Positions 8,237 through 13,521 of a stretch of 64,000 nt of DNA are shown here, piece after piece. The position numbers and the translations under genes are program-made. Origin of the DNA: a virus; the IMG/VR virus record IMGVR_UViG_3300032046_000021, positions 1 to 64,000 of that record. One strand, 5' to 3'. How positions within the stretch are numbered: the first letter of the stretch is position 1; each line of letters opens with the position of its first letter. The notes below the pieces were generated by a model, which saw only the letters and a program-made list of their open reading frames with translations, made no database searches and was not told the origin of the DNA.

Positions 8237-8246
8237 TTTATATATA
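8237..8246 (+). promoter_or_regulatory. TATA box of the C-free operon
   Basis: TTTATATATA lies 38-47 nt before the ATG at 8284. Transcription would start near 8265-8275, so the mRNA to the T run at 9061 would contain no C. Confidence 0.55.
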
Positions 8247-8283
8247 AGTTTGTATATTATATAATTAAGGAAAGTGAAAAAAA

Positions 8284-8520
8284 ATGAAAATAAGTGAAAA
8301 AGTTTGGGAAAGTGGAAAAAGTTTGAATGGAAATGAGAAAAAGGAAAAAATATTGGAGGTTTTGGTAAAGGAAGGAATATGTGATATTGAGGAGATAAGG
8401 AAAGTAGGAAAAGAAAAGTGGATATGGGGAAGTTTGAAAAGTTTGGAAGAAGAAGGATTAGTGGAAAGTAGAAAAGTAGGAAAGAAGAAGTTTTATAGGA
8501 TAAAGGGGGTGGAAAATTGA
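8284..8520 (+). CDS. Small winged-helix protein, C-free paralogue
   Basis: A 78-residue protein (MKISEKVWESGKSL...) that aligns along its length with the proteins at 9449 and 11217. Shared features are the N-terminal WE.G, DI/DM..EI, KW.(W/Y/F)G..K.L and G.(V/L)E.(R)K..GKK..YR, a likely winged-helix fold with the wing at GKKKFYR. It has no Ala, Thr, Pro, His or Gln, because those codons need C. Leu is only TTA/TTG, Ser only AGT and Arg only AGA/AGG. It probably binds DNA as a regulator, but its target is unknown. Confidence 0.7.
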   Translation: MKISEKVWESGKSLNGNEKKEKILEVLVKEGICDIEEIRKVGKEKWIWGSLKSLEEEGLVESRKVGKKKFYRIKGVEN

Positions 8521-8840
8521 AATTTGAGAATTGGAGTGATAAGAGAATAAAAGAGGAAAATAGGAAAAGAGAAGGAATAAAGGAGGGTATGAAAATGAAA
8601 AGTTGGAAAGAAGTAAAAGAAGAATGTAAGGAAAATGGAGTAGATATGAATAGGTTGAATTGGGTAGATAAAAGAAAAGGAGGAAGAAGAAGGAAAGTTG
8701 TAGGAATAGGAGGAAGTGAGAAAGAAAAAGAGATAATGGAAAGAAATGGATTTAGGAAATATAAAAGTGTGGAAGTAGGAATGAGTAGAGGATATGGATA
8801 TTGGTGTTGGGTAAGGTTTGAAAAGGAGGTGGAAAAATGA
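8517..8840 (+). CDS. Basic protein of unknown function, C-free gene
   Basis: A 107-residue protein starting at a TTG that overlaps the previous stop (TTGA), preceded by GGGGGTGG as RBS. It is very rich in Lys, Arg, Glu and Gly (KRKGGRRRKVVGIGG near residues 51-65). The segment KEKEIMERNGFRKYKSVEVG followed by YGYWCWVRFEKE looks like helix then beta-strands, recalling a restriction-alleviation or RNA-binding protein, but I do not recognise a family. No Ala, Thr, Pro, His or Gln occurs. Confidence 0.6.
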   Translation: MKFENWSDKRIKEENRKREGIKEGMKMKSWKEVKEECKENGVDMNRLNWVDKRKGGRRRKVVGIGGSEKEKEIMERNGFRKYKSVEVGMSRGYGYWCWVRFEKEVEK

Positions 8841-9040
8841 GTTATAAAAGTTGGGGAGGAAGAAAAATAGTTAGGAGAAAAGATGTGAAAGGAAAATGTG
8901 GAGTTTGTGGAAAAGAGGAAGTGGAAATGATAGAATTGGAAAGGAAAGAAGGAGAAAGTGAGGAAATAGGATTAGTGATGGAAGTTTGTAAGAGTTGTAA
9001 GTATGTAATAGATTGGGGATTAGGAAAAGAGGATTGGTAG
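8837..9040 (+). CDS. Zinc-ribbon protein, C-free gene
   Basis: A 67-residue protein overlapping the previous stop by ATGA, with AAAGGAGGTGG as RBS. Two CxxC pairs (CGVC near residue 22 and CKSC near 51) form a probable zinc ribbon, with a basic N-terminus (GGRKIVRRKDVKGK). Third gene of the translationally coupled C-free operon. Nucleic-acid binding is likely but unproven. Like its partners it lacks all amino acids whose codons require C. Confidence 0.65.
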   Translation: MSYKSWGGRKIVRRKDVKGKCGVCGKEEVEMIELERKEGESEEIGLVMEVCKSCKYVIDWGLGKEDW

Positions 9041-9060
9041 AAGGATATTAAGTAAGAAAG

Positions 9061-9070
9061 TTTTTTTTTT
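9061..9070 (+). terminator. T10 terminator of the C-free operon
   Basis: Ten consecutive T, 20 nt after the stop at 9040, with no stem. U-tracts alone terminate archaeal RNA polymerase. Confidence 0.6.
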
Positions 9071-9098
9071 GTAAGTTTGGATTTTGGAAATTTAGTAT

Positions 9099-9317
9099 CG
9101 TAAATCGTACGACTTAAGTCTTACTTCTTAATACTTCATACAACTCACCTCACCCTCCCCAAATCTTAAGACTTAAGACTTCAGAAAGTGTCGTAAGTCT
9201 TAAGACTCAAGTCTTAATATACATCTTTCCAAAGTTCCTCTCTGTTTCCATTATAACGGAAAGTTCCAATAATATATAAATACTTTCCCTTGGTATCGTA
9301 AGTCTTACGACACGGAA
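9099..9317. repeat. CTTAAG cluster 2 (right edge of C-free tract)
   Basis: CTTAAG occurs at 9113, 9165, 9172 and 9199, including the perfect palindromes GACTTAAGTC (9111-9120) and AGTCTTAAGACT (9196-9207). Related GTAAGTCTTACGAC follows near 9299-9311. No gene is present. It mirrors the cluster at 7940-8069. Confidence 0.6.
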
Positions 9318-9337
9318 GTTTACACTTTTATATAAAC
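9318..9337 (+). promoter_or_regulatory. GTTTAC-N8 operator, distal copy for gene 9449
   Basis: GTTTAC-N8-ATAAAC, one mismatch from the perfect palindrome at 10134 and 10202. It lies 34 bp upstream of the promoter-proximal copy. Confidence 0.5.
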
Positions 9338-9370
9338 TTTTAAATGTTTAGGAGTAAGGAAAGTTAAAAA

Positions 9371-9402
9371 GTTTACACTTTTATGTTGACAAAATTTATA
9401 TA
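9371..9402 (+). promoter_or_regulatory. Operator plus TATA box for gene 9449
   Basis: GTTTAC-N8-GTTGAC (9371-9390) runs straight into AAAATTTATATAC. The same operator-TATA arrangement occurs at 10338-10369 and, without C, at 8213-8246. A repressor bound here would block TFB/TBP. Confidence 0.6.
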
Positions 9403-9448
9403 CTAGAAAGTATATATTATAAGTGGAAATAAAAGGAGGTGAAAAGGA

Positions 9449-9694
9449 ATGCAAATAAATGCGGAAGAATGGGAAGCGGGAACTGCAGTTTCGGCAAGCG
9501 AAAATAAGGAAGCAATTCTGAAAGCGTTTGCAAAAGTGAAGGGCAAAGGAATGGATATGAAGGAAATTGGAAAGCTAAGCGGACTAAAGTGGCCATATGG
9601 AGCAGTAAAGGCTTTAGTGGAAGATGGAAAGCTGGAACGCAAGCAGTTCGGAAAGAAGTTTGGGTATAGGATGGTAGAAGTTAAGGAGGAATAA
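9449..9694 (+). CDS. Small winged-helix protein, paralogue 2
   Basis: An 81-residue protein starting MQINAEEWEAGTAV after AAAGGAGGTGA. It aligns with the proteins at 8284 and 11217, sharing DMKEIGKLSGLKW and the wing GKLERKQFGKKFGYR. It probably binds DNA as a small winged helix. The promoter carries two copies of the GTTTAC operator, so it may be autoregulated or cross-regulated by its paralogues. Codon use is normal, making it a natural control for the C-free relative. Confidence 0.65.
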   Translation: MQINAEEWEAGTAVSASENKEAILKAFAKVKGKGMDMKEIGKLSGLKWPYGAVKALVEDGKLERKQFGKKFGYRMVEVKEE

Positions 9695-9976
9695 ACCTCC
9701 TAACTTTCCATCCTCCAAACTCCAACCTTTGTTTGAAATCCAACCGTGCAAAGTCGGAATTGTAGAACTTTGGCGGCGATGGGGTGAGCCCAACCATATG
9801 GCTGCCGGTAGTGTGGGAACCCGGGGCATGTCGTAAATCCTAAGACTCAAGTCTTACTACTTAAGTCTTAATGTACTCATCTGAACTCCTAAGACTCAAG
9901 TAACATACTTTACGATTACAATTTGCGTACGATCTAGACTCCGTATGACGGGCTTCCGAAAACGTTTCCAACATAA

Positions 9977-10031
9977 AAACGGTGATACTACTATATGTTT
10001 TTTTATGAGCCGTTTTAACGGTTAACCGTTT
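9977..10031. repeat. ACGGTT element, third locus
   Basis: AAAACGGTGATACTAC, then a T-rich spacer, then CCGTTTTAACGGTTAACCGTTTC. This has the same half-sites and TACTAC as the elements at 7160 and 16377, arranged partly inverted. Confidence 0.5.
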
Positions 10032-10133
10032 CTGGTATCTTAAGATACAATATACTACGCTGTCCACTTCTTACTCCGGGAGTTCGGGACTTAGTCTTTC
10101 CACCATTTCCCTAAGTTCCCATATATAAATAAA

Positions 10134-10153
10134 GTTTACCTGAGAATGTAAAC
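10134..10153 (+). promoter_or_regulatory. GTTTAC-N8-GTAAAC operator (perfect)
   Basis: A perfect 6-bp-arm palindrome with an 8-bp spacer, about 275 bp upstream of gene 10409 and just after an ATATATAAAT tract. Confidence 0.6.
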
Positions 10154-10201
10154 GTCACTTAGTGAACTAGACATATTATCCTGATGTGGAAATATAATGG
10201 G

Positions 10202-10221
10202 GTTTACAGCATTAAGTAAAC
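10202..10221 (+). promoter_or_regulatory. GTTTAC-N8-GTAAAC operator (perfect)
   Basis: A second perfect copy. Spacing from the previous one is 68 bp. Confidence 0.6.
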
Positions 10222-10265
10222 TTCCTTATGTGGCTGAGGCGCATCTTCTTACTTTTAATATGGAG

Positions 10266-10303
10266 GTTTAATTGAATATGTAAATTTACATTTTTATGTA
10301 AAC
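10266..10303 (+). promoter_or_regulatory. Two overlapping GTTTAC-type operators
   Basis: GTTTAA-N8-GTAAAT (10266-10285) overlaps ATTTAC-N8-GTAAAC (10284-10303). Both keep the 8-bp spacer. Confidence 0.5.
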
Positions 10304-10337
10304 TTTTAATATAGTCATATTTTGGACATCAGTGGAA

Positions 10338-10369
10338 GTTTACAGCAACGTGTAGACAAATTTTATATA
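10338..10369 (+). promoter_or_regulatory. Promoter-proximal operator and TATA box of gene 10409
   Basis: GTTTAC-N8-GTAGAC followed directly by AAATTTTATATATT. The TATA box is about 40 nt before the ATG. The layout matches 9371-9402. Confidence 0.6.
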
Positions 10370-10408
10370 TTTGAAAAATAATTTTGTTATGTACTTAAGG
10401 GACTCAAA

Positions 10409-11170
10409 ATGGAAATAAAAAATAAGCTTCCAGAAACGGAAAAGCAACTTCCGGACCATTTGAGAATTCTAGAACTAAAGGATTGCGTATTCACGTACGA
10501 TGAAGTAACTTCTAGGGGTTTGCAAAATGCATTCCAACTTTATTGTGGACAGAGGTTGATAGTGGAGTACAGCAAGGTAATTAGACAAAGGGTTAAGGTT
10601 AGGGGCGTCGGAATTGCTAAGTTCAAGCAGAAGTATAATGTTCCAAAAGGTACTGCACTTTATACTTTTGTTCGGGACCACGAGACAAAGGAGTATAAGG
10701 AATTGGAAAGGCTTTGGGCTAAGAGGATAGAGTGGATACAAATGGTCGACCGTGTGAATTGTGATAGAGTAGATAGAGTTGTGGAAGATTCACAAAGGGC
10801 AACTGAGAGACACAAAACAAAGAGTATCGATAAGCAGATAGTGGAGGAGGTTGAGTGGTTGAAGGGAACCAAAACGGCACCAAAGTTCAAAGGGCCATTT
10901 GTATGCAAGGAATGCGGAGGTACAACCTATAGAGTTAATAAAGGACAACAGGCATGTACTAGTTGTGGAGTTGGCTTTAATACACAAAGTGCAGGCCCCG
11001 GTCCAAGAGTCATAAAGAGACCAAAAAGGAAACTCAAAAGAGTGGAGTACATTAATGGAGACGTGAAGGTATTAAGTAAGGAGGGACAATTAGTGAAGCC
11101 TTTGGAGAGGAATGGCGTGATGGAAGTTTATGGTCACGAAGGGTGGATGAGTGGCAAGGGAGTAATGTAG
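10409..11170 (+). CDS. Zinc-ribbon protein of unknown function
   Basis: A 253-residue protein. The first 150 residues are charged and helical with no recognised motif. A zinc ribbon follows near residues 169-190 (CKECGG...CTSCG), and a strongly basic linker (KRPKRKLKR) after about residue 205. This suggests a nucleic-acid-binding protein, possibly an early regulator. The five-operator control region upstream implies tight regulation. It lacks a strong RBS (only AAGGGA), unlike most neighbours. It is followed by a small winged-helix gene 46 bp downstream. Confidence 0.6.
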   Translation: MEIKNKLPETEKQLPDHLRILELKDCVFTYDEVTSRGLQNAFQLYCGQRLIVEYSKVIRQRVKVRGVGIAKFKQKYNVPKGTALYTFVRDHETKEYKELERLWAKRIEWIQMVDRVNCDRVDRVVEDSQRATERHKTKSIDKQIVEEVEWLKGTKTAPKFKGPFVCKECGGTTYRVNKGQQACTSCGVGFNTQSAGPGPRVIKRPKRKLKRVEYINGDVKVLSKEGQLVKPLERNGVMEVYGHEGWMSGKGVM

Positions 11171-11216
11171 TCAGAGTCACTCAGTTATGAAGTGACAGGC
11201 GAGGAGGTGAAAATGA

Positions 11217-11459
11217 ATGCCAATAATTGATGAAGAGGAATGGGAAAGTGGAACCGCTTCTACTTCAGGCGCTACTGAATCAATACTGGAAGCGTTCAAG
11301 AACTTAGGAGCAAACAAGGGCATGGACATGGCGGAAGTCAAGAAGATCACCGGACTCAAATGGATCTTTGGTCCCATGAAGCAGCTGGTTGAGGCCGGCA
11401 AGTTGGAGCGCAAGAAATTCGGCAAGCGGTTCGCGTATAGGCTTGTAGCCCAAGAGTAG
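11217..11459 (+). CDS. Small winged-helix protein, paralogue 3 (MPI start)
   Basis: An 80-residue protein starting MPIIDEEEWESGT. The RBS is GAGGAGGTGA; the nearer ATG at 11213 stops after five codons. It aligns with 9449 and 8284 in DMAEVKKITGLKW, FGPMKQLVEAGKLERKKFG and YR. Likely a DNA-binding winged helix. It belongs to the group of early proteins with an MPI N-terminus. Confidence 0.65.
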   Translation: MPIIDEEEWESGTASTSGATESILEAFKNLGANKGMDMAEVKKITGLKWIFGPMKQLVEAGKLERKKFGKRFAYRLVAQE

Positions 11460-11466
11460 GCTACAG

Positions 11467-11475
11467 TTTTTTTTT
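11467..11475 (+). terminator. T9 terminator after gene 11217
   Basis: Nine T within 10 nt of the stop codon; no stem. Confidence 0.5.
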
Positions 11476-11598
11476 GTTCGATTAGTACAGAGTAGTAATC
11501 TGGTTAACAATTACATTATTTGGATAGATTTGAGTTTAAATCGGAATTTGTAAGAAGTTTTTTGTAAACTAATAAACTCGGGATGCGGAGGTGATAAA

Positions 11599-11865
11599 AT
11601 GCCGATAAGTGCAGAAAGGGAAGGAGTAGATGTTAAGAAAGCATTTCCGCCAGGATACACAGAATACCGGAAGCTCCATCAAAAAGTAATGGTAGTTGCG
11701 AAGGTCGGGTACAACAATGACTGGGCTGCTTATTGTGGTCCGGTTGCAGGAATCAAATCTGAAGACGAGTGGCAGGATGTAGCAGATAACGGCGATAAAA
11801 TCCCTAAAGGGATAGCTGAATTAATGTTTAGACACCTGGCCAAAATATACACATATAGGGAATAG
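11599..11865 (+). CDS. Hypothetical protein with MPI start
   Basis: An 88-residue protein (MPISAEREGVDVKKAF...) after GGAGGTGATAAA. It contains GYNNDWAAYCGPVAGIKSEDEW and ends in a helical segment (IAELMFRHLAKIYTYRE). No family is recognised. It opens the run of tiny, individually RBS-equipped genes reaching to 13.45 kb. Confidence 0.55.
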   Translation: MPISAEREGVDVKKAFPPGYTEYRKLHQKVMVVAKVGYNNDWAAYCGPVAGIKSEDEWQDVADNGDKIPKGIAELMFRHLAKIYTYRE

Positions 11866-11877
11866 GGATCATGCGAA

Positions 11878-11955
11878 ATGTGCAAGAAAATACACAAAGG
11901 AGTATGTGCCAATTTAGGTTCAAAGTTACCTCTTTGTGAGCAGTGGAGGAGGTGA
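11878..11955 (+). CDS. Possible tiny Cys-containing peptide
   Basis: A 25-residue frame (MCKKIHKGVCANLG...LCEQWRR) with three Cys. It has no clear RBS, but its end carries the GGAGGTGA that serves the next small gene. Weak evidence. Confidence 0.25.
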   Translation: MCKKIHKGVCANLGSKLPLCEQWRR

Positions 11956-11959
11956 GAAC

Positions 11960-12022
11960 GTGATAGAAGAAAAGAAAGTAGACGAAGAAGAAGACGAAGA
12001 TTGGGAAGATGAAGAAGAGTAA
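11960..12022 (+). CDS. Twenty-residue acidic peptide
   Basis: GTG start five bases after a perfect GGAGGTGA. It encodes MIEEKKVDEEEDEDWEDEEE, 13 of whose 20 residues are Asp or Glu. Such a peptide could mimic DNA or bind a basic protein. Reality rests on the RBS only, but it is followed by a second RBS-driven small gene. Confidence 0.4.
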   Translation: MIEEKKVDEEEDEDWEDEEE

Positions 12023-12100
12023 GCCCCTAGAGTCTTTGCAAATTAAGACGAAGCGAACTTTTTTCTCGTAGGGCGACATAAGTAACGGAGGTGGAAATGT

Positions 12101-12268
12101 ATGGATATACAGGTAAAGGAATCAAAGAACGTAACGACTCTCATCTTCTATACCACTTCAGATCGACTGGCAAATGCCAAGGCCGCTATCGAAGAGATGA
12201 AGCCAATTCTTGAGAAGCACGGGTTCATAGTTGAGAACGTTCGAGAGAGTCTAACGAAAAGACCTTAG
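12101..12268 (+). CDS. Small hypothetical protein
   Basis: A 55-residue protein (MDIQVKESKNVTTLIFY...) with CGGAGGTGG seven bases upstream. Pattern is beta-strand, helix (DRLANAKAAIEEMKPILEKHG), beta-strand (FIVENVRE), a compact alpha-beta fold. No family recognised. Clean coding potential and RBS support it. Confidence 0.55.
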   Translation: MDIQVKESKNVTTLIFYTTSDRLANAKAAIEEMKPILEKHGFIVENVRESLTKRP

Positions 12269-12304
12269 TAGTGAGTTCCCTTACAATGTAAGGAGGTGAA
12301 AAGT

Positions 12305-12523
12305 ATGGAACCTAAATGTATACATGTTCTTGATGGAATAGTGGAATGGACTGGTTGTCTCACTGGTTACCAACACTGCAGCATTTGCAGTAAGCAAGTG
12401 CCTTTTGTTGTACCAGAAGTACGCTGTAAAAGAAAGGCCAAACACTGCGGATACCGGCTACCGGATGGAGTATGTGTTCCAATTTCCAGGTACGATTACT
12501 TGTTTGAGTGCTCGAAGAAGTGA
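12305..12523 (+). CDS. Cys-rich small protein
   Basis: A 72-residue protein (MEPKCIHVLDGIVEW...) starting seven bases after GGAGGTGA; an earlier GTG lies inside the RBS and is rejected. Cysteines at CIH, CLTGYQHCSIC and CKRKAKHCGYR...C suggest a zinc-binding fold. Function unknown. Confidence 0.55.
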   Translation: MEPKCIHVLDGIVEWTGCLTGYQHCSICSKQVPFVVPEVRCKRKAKHCGYRLPDGVCVPISRYDYLFECSKK

Positions 12524-12539
12524 TGGGGAGGTGAAGTAG

Positions 12540-12728
12540 ATGGCAGTTAAACTGAAGTGTACGCAGTTCATTGAACAACATCTGAAGGCTTATCTTAAGG
12601 ATGGAGATTTGTTCAAACTATTGAAGAATATGCTGGCAGATGCTAGGAACTACGGTACAGACACACATCATTATGCACTCATCAAGGAACTCGAGCGTAT
12701 ATGTATTGAACAGGGAGTGAGTCGGTGA
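12540..12728 (+). CDS. Small helical protein
   Basis: A 62-residue, almost entirely helical protein (FIEQHLKAYLKDGDLFKLLKNML...). RBS GGGGAGGTGA. Stops directly against the next start (TGA ATG). Function unknown. Confidence 0.55.
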   Translation: MAVKLKCTQFIEQHLKAYLKDGDLFKLLKNMLADARNYGTDTHHYALIKELERICIEQGVSR

Positions 12729-12935
12729 ATGCTTTGGAACTGCGTTAAAGCAATGTTAGGTCTTAGAGTTAACGTTCATCTGGCCGACGGTTCGGTTGTT
12801 GTGAACGTGAGAGTAAACAAGTTGGACCGAAACTTCTACGGTAAGCCAATAGTGCAGGTAGATTCCAGGTTTATTCTTCTCAGTAGCATAGCTTATATGG
12901 ACAAACTTTCGGAGGTGATGTTAGGTGAAGACTGA
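12729..12935 (+). CDS. Small beta-rich hypothetical protein
   Basis: A 68-residue protein abutting the previous stop. Alternating hydrophobic strands (VNVHLADGSVVVNVRVNKL, FYGKPIVQVDSRFILL) suggest a small SH3/OB-like barrel. No family assigned. The following gene starts inside its 3' end. Confidence 0.5.
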   Translation: MLWNCVKAMLGLRVNVHLADGSVVVNVRVNKLDRNFYGKPIVQVDSRFILLSSIAYMDKLSEVMLGED

Positions 12936-13125
12936 AAAAGTTGTTACCATGGTTTGTCCTAGTTGCAAAGCTGAGTTTGAACCGGAGCCAATCATTATGA
13001 TTCAGAAAGATGGCAGTACACGCATGGAACTTCATTTGAAGAAAACCTGCAAATACTGTGGCAAAGGATTAGTTCGGAGAGTTGAAAAACATGCCGTGGA
13101 TAAGGGACCGGGAGCTGCACCCTGA
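12925..13125 (+). CDS. Zinc-ribbon small protein
   Basis: A 66-residue protein with a GTG start seven bases after GGAGGTGAT. Two CxxC motifs (CPSC near residue 11, CKYC near 43) form a probable zinc ribbon. Overlaps the previous gene by 11 bases and the next by 35, typical of this compact block. Confidence 0.5.
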   Translation: MKTEKVVTMVCPSCKAEFEPEPIIMIQKDGSTRMELHLKKTCKYCGKGLVRRVEKHAVDKGPGAAP

Positions 13126-13261
13126 GTGGGAACAGCGGTACCAGGAACCTGCCAGGGTAATGCTAATGCTCTGTGGAGCAAAGATATTCATGAATGCTGA
13201 GAGAAAGGATACGCAGATCGAGGTTTGGCTGAGTTGGATGAAGATGGGGGTTGCAGGGTAG
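13091..13261 (+). CDS. Small hypothetical protein (MPW start)
   Basis: A 56-residue protein (MPWIRDRELHPEWEQRYQ...) overlapping the previous gene. Its stop lies just before the GGAGGTGAT of the next gene. Tryptophan-rich C-terminus (IEVWLSWMKMGVAG). No RBS of its own is obvious, so translation may be coupled. Confidence 0.45.
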   Translation: MPWIRDRELHPEWEQRYQEPARVMLMLCGAKIFMNAERKDTQIEVWLSWMKMGVAG

Positions 13262-13272
13262 GAGGTGATTTG

Positions 13273-13452
13273 ATGCCATTTAGTTGTGGGAAACCAGAAC
13301 ACGTGGAACAAGTACTTGTTCACGCATTGTGCTTATCGAACGTCGACATGGCAAAAGTGAGGACTCTTGATCCCGAAACTGTGCAAGTGAAATGTGAACG
13401 CTGCGACGATAACGCCCGGTATCACATCGTTCCAATCAAGTTCGGCGAATGA
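13273..13452 (+). CDS. Small Cys-containing protein
   Basis: A 59-residue protein (MPFSCGKPEHVEQVL...) starting six bases after GGAGGTGAT. The C-terminal half has CERCDDNARYHIVPI, a possible zinc knuckle. Last of the small-gene run before a new promoter. Confidence 0.5.
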   Translation: MPFSCGKPEHVEQVLVHALCLSNVDMAKVRTLDPETVQVKCERCDDNARYHIVPIKFGE

Positions 13453-13488
13453 GGTTGAAACGGTGAACGAGGTAAACTCATAAACACA

Positions 13489-13506
13489 TTTTTTAAATAA
13501 TTATTC
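13489..13506 (+). promoter_or_regulatory. Promoter for the PD-(D/E)XK gene
   Basis: TTTTTTAAATAATTATTC lies 16-33 nt upstream of the ATG at 13522, and no GGAGG precedes it. This suggests a leaderless transcript; the T run may also end the upstream operon. Confidence 0.45.
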
Positions 13507-13521
13507 TGGCCATTTAGTATT

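Larger units (their letters stand above)
8075..9098 (+). other. Cytosine-free tract of 1,024 bases
   Basis: Reading base by base, the last C before the tract is at 8074 and the next is at 9099. Every base between is A, G or T on the plus strand, so the minus strand has no G. The tract covers about 210 bp of promoter region, three overlapping genes, a T10 terminator-like run and some trailing sequence. It is bounded on both sides by CTTAAG-rich sequence. Neighbouring DNA has normal C content, so the edges are abrupt. This is not random composition. Confidence 0.97.
9695..10408. other. 714-bp noncoding regulatory region
   Basis: No supported gene. It contains a pyrimidine-rich stretch after the stop (9696-9730), a G+C-rich patch (about 9760-9832) that could fold as RNA, CTTAAG repeats (9841-9905), ACGGTT elements (9977-10031), a 14-bp palindrome GTATCTTAAGATAC (10035-10048) and five GTTTAC-type operators (10134-10357) leading to a TATA box. 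It is a strong candidate for an origin or control region. Confidence 0.6.

Noticed and set aside
8075-9098. C-free tract as chemical conversion or simple deamination artefact
   Set aside because: Deamination would turn C into T in one step, but the operators show C replaced by A as well as T, and the protein family has been remodelled while keeping frames, RBSs and fold signatures. Only raw reads can exclude an artefact fully.
9861-10067. 68-codon minus-strand frame in the noncoding region
   Set aside because: No RBS, unusual composition, and it runs through the CTTAAG and ACGGTT repeats.
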